Source: an uncultured Myxococcales bacterium
GTDB taxonomy: Bacteria; Myxococcota; Myxococcia; Myxococcales; Myxococcaceae
DNA: 64,000 bases
Reading direction: 5' to 3'
Assembly: GCA_937980205.1 (NCBI GenBank)
Contig: CALJKW010000069.1
Span: 234,108 to 298,107 of the forward strand
Each line of letters opens with the position of its first letter. Positions within the stretch are counted from its first letter, which is position 1. A program made the translations under genes and the position numbers. Of this stretch, positions 1 through 8,902 are shown piece after piece. The notes below the pieces were generated by a model. The model saw only the letters and a program-made list of their open reading frames with translations. It was not told the DNA's origin and made no database searches.

Positions 1-24
1 CTGGCCGCAGTCGAAGTCGTACCG

Positions 25-357
25 ATGACGAAGAAGGTCGAGAAGCCGACCACCATGGTCCTCGAGGGAGAGATCGGCAAAGACGATCTTCCCCAGATCG
101 CCGAGATGCTCTTCCGCGTCGCCCACCGCGGAGTCACCCGCATCGTCATCGACTTCGAAGGCGTCACCCACTTCGACTTCCGCGGCGTGAAGCCGCTCGT
201 CCAGCGCGCCGAGGTCTTCCGCAAGGCCGGCGGAGACATCAAGCTCTCCGGCCTCTCTCCCTACCTGCACGCGATCTTCCGCAGCGCAGGCGGCGCGGGC
301 GCGTTCGACGTCTACCCGCAGAAGAACGACGCGGTCTCGGCCTTCAAGGGTGGCTGA
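25..357 (+). CDS. STAS-domain protein at the head of the dcw cluster
   Basis: A 110-residue single-domain protein with the alternating strand/helix pattern of STAS (SpoIIAA-like anti-sigma-factor antagonist) domains. STAS proteins bind partner kinases or sensors and are usually switched by phosphorylation of a Ser in a DSxG loop. Here the loop reads HFDFRGVKPL near residues 48-57, so the Ser is replaced and classical phospho-control looks unlikely. The frame is open to the window edge upstream of ATG 25, so the true start could lie further left. Its last 8 bases overlap the GTG start of rsmH, which ties it to the dcw operon. It occupies the place where mraZ is common in other bacteria. Confidence 0.75.
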   Translation: MTKKVEKPTTMVLEGEIGKDDLPQIAEMLFRVAHRGVTRIVIDFEGVTHFDFRGVKPLVQRAEVFRKAGGDIKLSGLSPYLHAIFRSAGGAGAFDVYPQKNDAVSAFKGG

Positions 358-1222
358 TTTCTCGCATCGCACTGTTCTCCTCGCCGAGACGGTGCAGCTG
401 TTGGAACCGAAAGCAGGCAAGTTGATCATCGACGGAACACTCGGAGGCGGAGGCCACACCGAAGCGCTGCTCGACGCCGGCGCCAAGGTCATCGGCTACG
501 ACCGCGATCCGCGTGCGCTCGCCGCCGCGCGCGAGCGCCTCGCGCGCTTCGGCGACCGCTTCGAGGCCCGCCAGGGCGACTACGCCTCGATGGAAGGCCC
601 CGCCGACGGAGTGCTCTTGGACCTCGGTGTCTCGAGCCCCCAGCTCGACGATGCCTCGCGCGGCTTCTCGTTCCAGAGCGACGGCCCCCTCGACATGCGC
701 ATGGGCGAGGGCGGCATCACCGCCGCCGAGCTGATCGAGACGACGAGCGAGAACGATCTCGCGAACCTCATCTACGAGCTCGGCGAAGAGCGCCACTCCC
801 GCCGCATCGCGAAGCAGCTCAAGGCCGCGCGGCCGCAGACCACGCTCGCCGCCGTCGACGCCATCAAGCGCGCCGTCCCGGGCAAGTGGGGCAACATCCA
901 CGTCGCCACCCGCACCTTCCAGGCGCTGCGCATCGCGGTGAACGACGAGCTCGGCCAGCTCAAGGCCGTGCTCGAGAAGCTGCCGACGCTGCTCAACCCC
1001 GGCGGCATCGCTGCGATCATCTCCTTCCACTCGCTCGAAGACCGCCTCGTGAAGCAGGCCTTTCGCGAGACCCTCGAGCCCATCACCAAGAAGCCCATCA
1101 CCGCGGGAGAGGTCGAGGAGCGCGAGAATCCCCGCTCTCGCAGCGCCAAGCTCCGTGCCGCCCGTCGCCCGCTGCACCCCAAGCCGGCCGACGCCTACCC
1201 CCGCTTCCCGAGGCCTTCATGA
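350..1222 (+). CDS. rsmH: 16S rRNA (cytosine-1402-N4) methyltransferase RsmH (MraW)
   Basis: A 290-residue SAM-dependent methyltransferase that modifies C1402 of 16S rRNA. The N-terminal HRTVLLAETVQLL, the SAM-binding IDGTLGGGGHTEALL and the LDLGVSSPQLDDASRGFSF stretch are hallmark RsmH motifs, as is SFHSLEDRLVKQAF near residue 225. Length is typical of the family. The start is GTG 350, inside the end of the STAS gene. The stop overlaps the ATG of ftsL (ATGA), as usual in dcw clusters. Confidence 0.97.
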   Translation: MADFSHRTVLLAETVQLLEPKAGKLIIDGTLGGGGHTEALLDAGAKVIGYDRDPRALAAARERLARFGDRFEARQGDYASMEGPADGVLLDLGVSSPQLDDASRGFSFQSDGPLDMRMGEGGITAAELIETTSENDLANLIYELGEERHSRRIAKQLKAARPQTTLAAVDAIKRAVPGKWGNIHVATRTFQALRIAVNDELGQLKAVLEKLPTLLNPGGIAAIISFHSLEDRLVKQAFRETLEPITKKPITAGEVEERENPRSRSAKLRAARRPLHPKPADAYPRFPRPS

Positions 1223-1551
1223 ACTCCGGCACCGTCGAGCTCCGCGCCCGCGGCGCGCTGCCGTTCTCCGTCATCTTCCTCGAGCTGCTGCCCGCCGCGC
1301 TCGCCATCGCGCTGCTCGCCGCCGTCGGCGTCGTGCACGTCACCAGCCGCGTCCTCGTGGTCAAGGTCGGCTACGAGCTCTCGAAGCTCGACGCCGAGGC
1401 GACCGCGCTCACGCGCGACAACGATCGCCTGAAGCTCGAGCTCGCGACGCTGCGCAGCCCGGCCAAGCTCGAGAACGTCGCGCGCACGCAGCTCGGCATG
1501 GCGCCTCCCTCGCCGTCCTCGATCATCCACGTCGGGAAGGCGAAGCGCTGA
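1219..1551 (+). CDS. ftsL: Cell division protein FtsL
   Basis: A 110-residue bitopic inner-membrane protein: a short cytoplasmic N-terminus, one hydrophobic segment at about residues 18-40, then a charged helical region (about 45-85) suited to a coiled coil. FtsL sequences are poorly conserved. The call rests on size, topology and position between rsmH and ftsI. FtsL works with FtsB and FtsQ to activate FtsWI at the septum. ATG 1219 overlaps the rsmH stop, and its own stop (TGATG) overlaps the ftsI start. Confidence 0.85.
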   Translation: MNSGTVELRARGALPFSVIFLELLPAALAIALLAAVGVVHVTSRVLVVKVGYELSKLDAEATALTRDNDRLKLELATLRSPAKLENVARTQLGMAPPSPSSIIHVGKAKR

Positions 1552-3584
1552 TGCGCGATCTCAAGCGCAAGGCCGCAGCAGAGCCGGACGACCCGTCCCG
1601 GTGGATGCGCCTGCGCCTCTCGATCGTCGGCGTCGTCTTCCTCGGCCTGCTCGCCGGGGTCTTCGCCCGCGCCGTGCAGCTCCAGGTCCGCGAGCGCGAG
1701 CGCCTGCGCGGCATGGCGCAGGACCAGTACGTCCGCGAGGTCGAGATCCCCGCCCGCCGCGGAGACATCTTCGACCGCCGCGGAGTCCCCCTCGCGCAGA
1801 GCGTCGACGTCGACTCCATCTGGGTCGACCCCTCGCAGCTGCCCGACCTGAAGCTCGCCTCGTTCGAGCTCGCGAAGAAGCTCGACGTCGACCGAATCGA
1901 GCTCTTCGAGCGCCTCACCAAGGCCAAGCGCTTCGCCTGGGTGAAGCGCCAGGCCCGCCCCGAAGACGTGCTCGCGGTGAAGGCGCTCGCCTGGCCGAGC
2001 CTCGGCATCACCCGCGAGCCGCGCCGCTTCTACCCGCAGCGCGAGCTCGCCGCGCACGTCATCGGCCTCGTCGGCACCGACGGCCACGGCCTCGACGGCC
2101 TCGAGCTCGCGTTCGAAGACGAGCTCTCGGGAGACCCCATCACGCGCCTCGGCTTCCGCGACGCCCGCGGCCGCAAGCTGCTCACCGGCGGCGTCGACGA
2201 CGGCGCGCGCCAGGGCGCCAACGTGCAGCTCACGCTCGATCGCCACCTCCAGTACGTCACCGAGCGCGCGCTCGAGACCGCCGTCGAGACCTCGAAGGCC
2301 ACCGCCGGCATGGCCGTCGTGATGGACCCGAAGACCGGCGAGATCCTCGCGCTCGCCAACATGCCGCGCTTCAACCCGAACGCGCCCGAGAAGTCCGCGC
2401 CCGGTAGCTTACGCAACCGCAGCGTCACCGACGCGTTCGAGCCCGGCTCCACGTTCAAGGCCTTCGTCGTCGCCGCAGCGCTCGACCAGAAGCTCATCAC
2501 CGAGTCCTCGACTTTCGACTGCGAGAACGGCGCGTGGACCATCGGCAAGCACGTCATCCACGACACGCACTCGTACGGCACGCTCACGCCCGCCAGGGTC
2601 TTGCAGGTCTCCTCGAACATCTGCGCCGCCAAGATCGGCGCGCTGCTCGGCCGCCAGAAGCTCGTCGAGTCGTTCAACCGCTTCGGCTTCGGCGAGCGGC
2701 CCGGCCTGGGGCTCCCCGGTGAAGCCAAAGGTGTCATCCCGACTCCGAGGGCCGAGGTGGCCCTCGCCACGCAATCTTTCGGCCAGGGGCTCACTGCCAG
2801 TGCGATTCAGCTGGCTGCCGGTTATGCCGCACTCGCGAACGGCGGGACGTACATGAAGCCGTTCCTGGTTTCGAAGGTGGTGGACCCCGACGGCGTCGTG
2901 TTGCTCGAAAACCGTCCCACCGCAGAGCGGCGAGTGGTCTCGGAGAAAGCAGCGAAGGCGGTGGTGGCGATGCTCGAGGGAGTCGTCGAAAAAGAAGGCA
3001 CCGCGCCCAAGGCCCGCATGGACGAGTACCGCGTCGCCGGCAAGACCGGCACCGCCCAGAAGGTCGACACCGTCGCCAGGGGCTACTCCGACAAGCGCAT
3101 CGCCTCGTTCATCGGCATGGTCCCCGCCGAGAACCCGCGCGCCGTCATCGCCGTCATCGTCGACGAGCCCAAGACCGACGTCTACGGCGGCCTCGTCGCC
3201 GCTCCCGCCTTCAAGGAGATCGCCACCGCCGCGATGCCGTACCTCGGCGCTCCGCCGTCCCGAGCCGTCGCCTCCCTCGCTCCCGTCGCGGAGAGGGCCG
3301 CGGCGAGGGTCCCCGAGCCGCCGAAGAAGAACCCCGTAGTCGCAGCCATCGAGGCCCTCGAGTCAATCCCCGAGATCAGCGATCAACCCATCGCCGCCGG
3401 TGCCGTCCGGGTGCCGGATCTCAAGGGAAAAATCAGTCGCCAGGCCGTTGCGATGCTGCTCGACGCGTCCCTGGAACCCCGGCTATCTGGCTCTGGCAGG
3501 GTAACTTCGCAAACCCCCGCGCCGGGCTCCCTGGTGGACAGAGGAACCCGGGTCACTCTTCACCTGGCAGGCAACGCACCATGA
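1551..3584 (+). CDS. ftsI: Septal peptidoglycan transpeptidase FtsI (PBP3) with a C-terminal PASTA domain
   Basis: A 677-residue class B penicillin-binding protein that cross-links septal peptidoglycan. It has a membrane anchor at about residues 21-43, a pedestal domain and the transpeptidase domain with active-site STFK (Ser300), SSN (354-356) and KTG (498-500). The tail ends in one PASTA-like domain from about residue 612 (VRVPDLKGKISRQAVAMLL onward), an addition E. coli FtsI lacks but seen in Gram-positive and some deltaproteobacterial homologs. Coupled by overlap to ftsL and murE. Confidence 0.96.
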   Translation: MRDLKRKAAAEPDDPSRWMRLRLSIVGVVFLGLLAGVFARAVQLQVRERERLRGMAQDQYVREVEIPARRGDIFDRRGVPLAQSVDVDSIWVDPSQLPDLKLASFELAKKLDVDRIELFERLTKAKRFAWVKRQARPEDVLAVKALAWPSLGITREPRRFYPQRELAAHVIGLVGTDGHGLDGLELAFEDELSGDPITRLGFRDARGRKLLTGGVDDGARQGANVQLTLDRHLQYVTERALETAVETSKATAGMAVVMDPKTGEILALANMPRFNPNAPEKSAPGSLRNRSVTDAFEPGSTFKAFVVAAALDQKLITESSTFDCENGAWTIGKHVIHDTHSYGTLTPARVLQVSSNICAAKIGALLGRQKLVESFNRFGFGERPGLGLPGEAKGVIPTPRAEVALATQSFGQGLTASAIQLAAGYAALANGGTYMKPFLVSKVVDPDGVVLLENRPTAERRVVSEKAAKAVVAMLEGVVEKEGTAPKARMDEYRVAGKTGTAQKVDTVARGYSDKRIASFIGMVPAENPRAVIAVIVDEPKTDVYGGLVAAPAFKEIATAAMPYLGAPPSRAVASLAPVAERAAARVPEPPKKNPVVAAIEALESIPEISDQPIAAGAVRVPDLKGKISRQAVAMLLDASLEPRLSGSGRVTSQTPAPGSLVDRGTRVTLHLAGNAP

Positions 3585-5086
3585 AACTCAACGAGCTGCT
3601 CGCCGGAGTCGGCACCGAACCGCCCGCAGGCCCCAAGCACAAGGGCGACGTCACGGGCGTGTGCTCCGACTCCCGCGCGGCCAAGGCTGGCGACATCTAC
3701 GTCGCCGTCCCCGGCACCAAGGTCGACGGCATCAACTTCGCTGCCGAGGCCGTCGGCAAGGGCTGCATCGCCGTCGTCGCCGAGAAAGACGTCCCCGAGG
3801 TCAAGGTCCCCGTCTTCAAGGTCACCAGCGCTCGCAAGGCGCTCGCGCTCATCGCGGCCAACTTCTACAAGAAGCCCGCCGACGAGCTCACCCTGCTCGG
3901 CGTCACCGGCACCAACGGCAAGACCACCACCGCGTGGCTGCTCGAGTCGATCGCCGCCGCCGGCGGCGCGCAGACCGGCCTGCTCGGCACCATCGAGAAC
4001 CGCTTCGCCGGCAACAAGCTGCCGCCGACGCACACGACGCCCGACCCGGTGCAGCTGCACAAGACCTTCCGCGAGATGGTCGACGCCGGCGTCGACACCG
4101 TGGTGATGGAGGTCTCGAGCCACGCACTCAGCCAGGACCGCGTGCACGGCCTCACGTTCCGCGCCGCGGCGTTCACCAACCTCACGAGAGATCACCTCGA
4201 CTTCCACAAGGACATGGAGAGCTACTTCCAGGCCAAGCGCCGGCTCTTCACCGACAACCTCTCGCAGGGCGGCGTCGCGGTCGTGAACGGCGACGACACC
4301 TACGCGGTGCGCATCTACTCGGAGCTCCGCGGCCTCAAGCGCATGGCGTGGAAGTTCTCGCGCAGCGGCAACGGCGAGATCTCGGCCGCAGGCGTCGAGC
4401 TCACCAACTCCGGCATCAAGGCGACGCTCAAGACGCCCGCCGGGGACATCGCCATCAAGAGCTCCCTCATCGGCGGCCACAACCTCGAGAACATCCTCAC
4501 CGCCGCCGGCGTCGCGCTGTCCGCCGGCTACTCGCGCCGCGACGTGCAGGACGGCATCGAGCGCGTCATGCGCGTGCCGGGCCGCATGGAGCGCGTCGTC
4601 GGCCGCCTCCCCGGAGTCGTCGCGCTCGTCGACTACGCCCACACCGACGACGCGCTGCGGAAGGCGCTCGAGTCCGCCCGCTCGGTCACCCGCGGCCGGC
4701 TCATCGTCGTGTTCGGCTGCGGCGGAGAGCGCGACGGCGGCAAGCGCCCGTTGATGGGCGAGGCCGCCGGCGAGCTCGCCGACATTCCGGTCATCACCTC
4801 CGACAACCCGCGCTCCGAAGATCCCGACGACATCATCTCGGAGATCATCCCCGGCCTCGAGAAGCACGGCCTGCGCCGCATGGGCGCGCAGAAGGCCAAG
4901 TCCGGTGAGAAGGGCTACCTCGTCGAGGCCGATCGCGCCGCGGCCATCGCGCTCGCCGCCTCGCTCGCGAAGGAAGGCGACACCATCCTCATCGCCGGCA
5001 AGGGCCACGAGCCGTACCAGGAGGTCGGCGGCGAGAAGAAGCACTTCGACGACATCGAGGAAGCGACGAAGGCCCTCGGAGGCTAG
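3581..5086 (+). CDS. murE: UDP-MurNAc-tripeptide synthetase MurE (meso-DAP adding)
   Basis: A 501-residue Mur ligase. It ligates the third stem-peptide amino acid to UDP-MurNAc-L-Ala-D-Glu using ATP. The nucleotide loop is GVTGTNGKTTT at about residue 107. The substrate-selecting motif is DNPR (TSDNPRSEDP, near residue 406), which in characterised MurE enzymes marks meso-diaminopimelate rather than lysine specificity. ATG overlaps the ftsI stop. It is followed after 6 bases by murF, whose Shine-Dalgarno GGAGG lies in the murE tail. Confidence 0.97.
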   Translation: MKLNELLAGVGTEPPAGPKHKGDVTGVCSDSRAAKAGDIYVAVPGTKVDGINFAAEAVGKGCIAVVAEKDVPEVKVPVFKVTSARKALALIAANFYKKPADELTLLGVTGTNGKTTTAWLLESIAAAGGAQTGLLGTIENRFAGNKLPPTHTTPDPVQLHKTFREMVDAGVDTVVMEVSSHALSQDRVHGLTFRAAAFTNLTRDHLDFHKDMESYFQAKRRLFTDNLSQGGVAVVNGDDTYAVRIYSELRGLKRMAWKFSRSGNGEISAAGVELTNSGIKATLKTPAGDIAIKSSLIGGHNLENILTAAGVALSAGYSRRDVQDGIERVMRVPGRMERVVGRLPGVVALVDYAHTDDALRKALESARSVTRGRLIVVFGCGGERDGGKRPLMGEAAGELADIPVITSDNPRSEDPDDIISEIIPGLEKHGLRRMGAQKAKSGEKGYLVEADRAAAIALAASLAKEGDTILIAGKGHEPYQEVGGEKKHFDDIEEATKALGG

Positions 5087-5092
5087 CGCCAA

Positions 5093-6496
5093 GTGGGAGT
5101 CAGGTTCACCGACGACCAGGTCATGCGAGCCACCGGCGCCACCCGCGCACGGAAGGGCGCGCGTGCGACCTACACGGCCGTCTGCACCGACTCCCGCCAC
5201 CTCGAGAAGGACTGCATCTTCGTCGCGCTGAAGGGCGAGCGCTTCGACGGTCACGACTTCCTGCAGCTCGTCGGCAAGCAGGGCGCCGCCGCCGTCATCG
5301 TCAAGCGCGGGCAGGAGCGGCCCGACCCCGACGAAGGCATCACCATCTTCGAGGTCGACGACACGCTCGGCGCGCTCGGCGCGCTCGCCCGCGCTCACCG
5401 CCGCAAGTTCAAGATCCCCATCGGCGCCGTCACCGGCAGCAACGGCAAGACGACCACGAAGGAGCTCATCGCCGCGATCCTCTCCACGCGCGGCCCCGTG
5501 CTGAAGACGGAAGGGAACCTCAACAACGAGATCGGCGTGCCGATCACCGTCTTCAACCTCGAAGACCGCCACGTCGCCGGCATCATCGAGATGGGCATGA
5601 ACCACCCCGGCGAGATCGGCCGGCTCACGTCCATCGCGCAGCCCGACGCCGGCATCATCACCATCGTTCAGCCCGCGCACCTCGAGGGCGTCGGCTCGAT
5701 CGAGGGCGTCGCGAACGCGAAGGGCGAGCTGTTCAAGGGGCTCAAGGCCACGTCGCTCGCCGTCGTGAACCTCGACGACCACCGCATCGTCGAGCAGGCG
5801 AAGCTCAGCGGCGCGAAGACGCTGACGTGGGGCCGCGCGCCGCTCGCCCAGGTGCGGCTGGTGAAGGTCGAGCCGCACGGGCGGGAAGGGCTCTCCATCA
5901 CCGTCCGTTACAAAGGGGCCGACTACCCGGTCGCGCTGCGCCTCATCGGCGATCACAACGCGATGAACGCCTGCGGCGCCTTCGCCCTGTGCATCGCCCT
6001 CGGCTACAAGCCCGAGGAGTGCGTGCGTGGCCTGGAAGCCGCACAGTCGCACGCACGGCGGCTGCAGGTCCTCGATGCGCCCGGCGGCATCACCGTCGTC
6101 GACGACTGCTACAACGCCAACCCCGCGTCGATGAAGGCCGCCCTCGAGGCGCTCGGGGGCCTGGCCGTCGAGGGCAGGCCGATTGCAGTCCTCGGCGACA
6201 TGTTGGAGCTGGGGAAAGACGAGATGAAGGCGCACGAGCAGATGGGCGTGCACGCCTCAGATCTCTGCAAGCGCGTCGCCTTCTTCGGCACGCGGATGAA
6301 GGCCGCCTACAACGTCGCGCAGAAGAAGCTGCAGCGGAACACCGCGCACTTCGACAAGGTCGAGCTGCTCGTCGACTGGCTCAAGAACGACCTCGAGAAG
6401 GGCGACGTGGTGCTCGTGAAGGGCAGCAGAGGGATGAAGCTCGAAAGAGTCGTGGACGCGCTGACGGGCAAGCAGTCCGCGGCGGGAGGGCACTGA
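5093..6496 (+). CDS. murF: UDP-MurNAc-pentapeptide synthetase MurF
   Basis: A 467-residue Mur ligase that adds D-Ala-D-Ala to UDP-MurNAc-tripeptide. It shows the ATP loop VTGSNGKTTTKELIAAIL at about residues 115-132, the EMGMNHPGEI stretch of the central domain and DDCYNANPASMKAAL in the C-terminal domain. The start is taken as GTG 5093, about 10 bases downstream of GGAGG. The stop lies 3 bases before mraY. Confidence 0.96.
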   Translation: MGVRFTDDQVMRATGATRARKGARATYTAVCTDSRHLEKDCIFVALKGERFDGHDFLQLVGKQGAAAVIVKRGQERPDPDEGITIFEVDDTLGALGALARAHRRKFKIPIGAVTGSNGKTTTKELIAAILSTRGPVLKTEGNLNNEIGVPITVFNLEDRHVAGIIEMGMNHPGEIGRLTSIAQPDAGIITIVQPAHLEGVGSIEGVANAKGELFKGLKATSLAVVNLDDHRIVEQAKLSGAKTLTWGRAPLAQVRLVKVEPHGREGLSITVRYKGADYPVALRLIGDHNAMNACGAFALCIALGYKPEECVRGLEAAQSHARRLQVLDAPGGITVVDDCYNANPASMKAALEALGGLAVEGRPIAVLGDMLELGKDEMKAHEQMGVHASDLCKRVAFFGTRMKAAYNVAQKKLQRNTAHFDKVELLVDWLKNDLEKGDVVLVKGSRGMKLERVVDALTGKQSAAGGH

Positions 6497-6499
6497 CCC

Positions 6500-7654
6500 G
6501 TGCTCTACCTCCTCTACGAGTACCTCAAGGACTCGGACGCCGGCCGCTTCATCAACTTCCTCCGCTACCCGACGTTCCGCATCGTCGCCGCCGGAGCCGC
6601 CTCGCTCGTCATCGGCATCGCCATCGGCCCCAGGCTCATCGCCTGGCTGCGCTTCCGCCAGCACGGCATCAGCAACGTCCGCGAAGACACGCCGGACACG
6701 CACCAGAAGAAGAAGGGCACTCCGACGCTGGGCGGCACGCTCATCCTGCTCGGCATCTTCGCCGGCACGCTGCTCTTCGCCGACCTGCGCAGCCGCGTGG
6801 TGCTCGTCGCGCTGCTGATGACGGGCGGCTTCGGCTTCACCGGGTTCCTCGACGACTGGCTCAAGCTGTCGAAGCGGAACTCGAAGGGCCTGCCGGGCCG
6901 CTACAAGCTCATCCTCCAGACGGGCTTCTACCTGATCGGCATCTTCGGCCTGCTCACCGACTGGAGCGGCGGCACGCCGAAGCTGATGATCGACACCGCG
7001 CTCACGATTCCCTTCGTGCCGACGCACCGCCTGCACCCGGATCTCGGCTGGGCGTACGTCGTCTTCGGGTGGGTCGTCATCGTCGGCACCTCGAACGCGG
7101 TGAACATCACCGACGGGCTCGACGGCCTCACCATCGGGCCCACCATCGTCAGCGCCTCGACGTTCGCGGTGCTCTGCTACGTGGCCGGCACCGGCGTCGC
7201 GATCGCCGACGTCGTCAACGGTCAGCTCACCGGCGTGCCGCTGCACCAGTACCTCGGCATCGCGCGCGTCGAGGGCGGCGCCGAGCTCGCGATCTTCTGC
7301 GCGGCGATCGTCGGCGCGGGCATCGCGTTCCTCTTTTTCAACTCGTACCCCGCGACCGTCTTCATGGGCGACGTCGGCTCGCTCGCGCTGGGCGGCGCGC
7401 TCGGCACGCTCGCGGTGCTGTCGAAGAACGAGATCGCCTCCGCCATCATCCACGGCGTGTTCCTCACCGAGATCGTCTCGGTGATGCTGCAGGTCGCGTC
7501 GTTCAAGGCGCGCGGCAAGCGCATCTTCAAGATGGCTCCGCTGCACCACCACTTCGAGCTCGTGGGCTACCCCGAGCCGAAGATCATCGTCCGCTTCTGG
7601 ATCGCCTCGGTCCTCTGCGGCGGCATTGCAATCCTCGGCCTGAAACTTCGATGA
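6500..7654 (+). CDS. mraY: Phospho-MurNAc-pentapeptide translocase MraY
   Basis: A 384-residue polytopic inner-membrane enzyme that transfers phospho-MurNAc-pentapeptide to undecaprenyl phosphate, giving lipid I. Diagnostic motifs are KKGTPTLGG, the aspartate pair in GFLDDWLKL, the catalytic NAVNITDGLDGL and the cytoplasmic APLHHHFELVG near the C-terminus. About ten hydrophobic segments are visible. The start is GTG 6500. The stop overlaps murD in an ATGA. Confidence 0.97.
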   Translation: MLYLLYEYLKDSDAGRFINFLRYPTFRIVAAGAASLVIGIAIGPRLIAWLRFRQHGISNVREDTPDTHQKKKGTPTLGGTLILLGIFAGTLLFADLRSRVVLVALLMTGGFGFTGFLDDWLKLSKRNSKGLPGRYKLILQTGFYLIGIFGLLTDWSGGTPKLMIDTALTIPFVPTHRLHPDLGWAYVVFGWVVIVGTSNAVNITDGLDGLTIGPTIVSASTFAVLCYVAGTGVAIADVVNGQLTGVPLHQYLGIARVEGGAELAIFCAAIVGAGIAFLFFNSYPATVFMGDVGSLALGGALGTLAVLSKNEIASAIIHGVFLTEIVSVMLQVASFKARGKRIFKMAPLHHHFELVGYPEPKIIVRFWIASVLCGGIAILGLKLR

Positions 7655-8832
7655 AAAAAGTCGCCGTGATCGGAATGGGTAAGAGCGGCCGTGCGGCTAC
7701 AGCTCTGTTGCGCGCGCGCGGCATCGACTTCGTCACCTACGACGAGAAGGACGGCCCGCTGCCGAGCCCGATCACCGGCGTGGATACCGTCATCCTGTCG
7801 CCCGGCGTCCCGCGCTCGAAGATCAACACCACGGTTCCGGTCATCGGAGAGATCGAGCTCGCCTGGCGCATGCTGCCGAAGGGCGCGGGCCCGATCCTCG
7901 GCATCACCGGCACGAACGGGAAGAGCACCACCACGGCGCTGCTCGGCCACATGATCGACGGCGCCTTCGTCGGCGGAAACCTCGGCCGCCCGTTCAGCGA
8001 GGCCTGCGAGAAGCCGTACCCGGTGCACGTCGTCGAGCTCTCCAGCTTCCAGCTCGAGAGCATCGTGGACACCCCGGTGCTCGGCTCCATCATCATGAAC
8101 CTGCAGCCGGATCACCTCGACCGGTATCCGTCGCAGAAGGAGTACGGTGCCGCCAAGGCGCGCATCTTCATGAACGCGCCGAAGAACGGCTGGGTCGTCA
8201 TCAACGCAGACGACCCCGCGGTCGTCGAGCTCGCGAAGCCGGCGAAGGTGCCCGTGCACCAGTTCTCTCTCTCGAAGAAGTTCGAGTTCACGCTCAAAAA
8301 CCGCGCGCTGCGCGGCGACCACAACCTGCAGAACGCGATGGCCGCCGCGAAGTGCGCGCAGCTCTACGGGGTCTCGAACGAGCGGATTCAGCAGGCCCTC
8401 GACACCTTCCCCGGCCTGCCTCACCGCCTCGAGTTCGTGCGCGACCTCGACGGCGTCGAGTGGATCAACGACAGCAAGGCCACCAACGTCGACTCGAGCC
8501 TGGTGGCGCTCGCCGCTCTGAAAGGGCCCATCTGGCTCATCGCCGGAGGGAAGGGGAAGGGCGCTCCGTACGAGCCGCTCGTCACCGCCGCGCGCGGCAA
8601 GGTCGCCGGAGTCCTCACCGTCGGCGACGACGCGCCGACCATCTCCAAGGCCTTCGGCGGCATCTTCACCATTCACCCCTGCGAGACGATCGCGAACGCG
8701 ATCCAGCAGGCGAGAAAGTTGGCGAAGCCCGGCGACACGGTTCTGCTCTCGCCGGCATGCGCCTCGTACGACCAGTTCGACAACTTCGAGCACCGCGGCA
8801 ACACCTTCAAAGACCTGGTGAACAAACTGTGA
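7651..8832 (+). CDS. murD: UDP-MurNAc-L-alanine:D-glutamate ligase MurD
   Basis: A 393-residue Mur ligase, shorter than the roughly 440 residues usual for MurD. It keeps the N-terminal nucleotide-fold start VAVIGMGKSGRAA, the ATP loop GITGTNGKSTTTALLGHM, NLQPDHLDRY and the C-terminal NDSKATNVDSSLVAL. The missing length comes from a compact N-terminal and central domain, not from loss of catalytic motifs. ATG 7651 overlaps the mraY stop. The gap to ftsW holds a palindromic repeat. Confidence 0.95.
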   Translation: MKKVAVIGMGKSGRAATALLRARGIDFVTYDEKDGPLPSPITGVDTVILSPGVPRSKINTTVPVIGEIELAWRMLPKGAGPILGITGTNGKSTTTALLGHMIDGAFVGGNLGRPFSEACEKPYPVHVVELSSFQLESIVDTPVLGSIIMNLQPDHLDRYPSQKEYGAAKARIFMNAPKNGWVVINADDPAVVELAKPAKVPVHQFSLSKKFEFTLKNRALRGDHNLQNAMAAAKCAQLYGVSNERIQQALDTFPGLPHRLEFVRDLDGVEWINDSKATNVDSSLVALAALKGPIWLIAGGKGKGAPYEPLVTAARGKVAGVLTVGDDAPTISKAFGGIFTIHPCETIANAIQQARKLAKPGDTVLLSPACASYDQFDNFEHRGNTFKDLVNKL

Positions 8833-8856
8833 AAGCAGCCGGCCAAGAAACCGCCT

Positions 8857-8899
8857 CCGTTCGCCCTGAGCGGAGCGCGAAGCGCGCAGTCGAAGGGGG
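8857..8899. repeat. REP-like GC-rich palindromic element between murD and ftsW
   Basis: A 43-base segment beginning CCGTTCGCCCTGAGC and ending GTCGAAGGGGG, with an inner GCGC-gaa-GCGC hairpin. Elements of this general look (TTCGCCCTGAGC paired with GTCGAAGGG) recur in many GC-rich genomes. I recognise the style but cannot confirm other copies here. The right arm GAAGGGGG sits just upstream of ATG 8903 and doubles as the ftsW ribosome-binding site. Confidence 0.55.
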
Positions 8900-8902
8900 C
8901 CC

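Noticed and set aside
3560..6253. An 897-codon open frame on the minus strand opposite murE and murF
   Set aside because: It is antisense to two certain genes, has no recognisable domain and a composition (Ala, Gly, Arg, Asp, Val, Leu) typical of GC-rich shadow frames.
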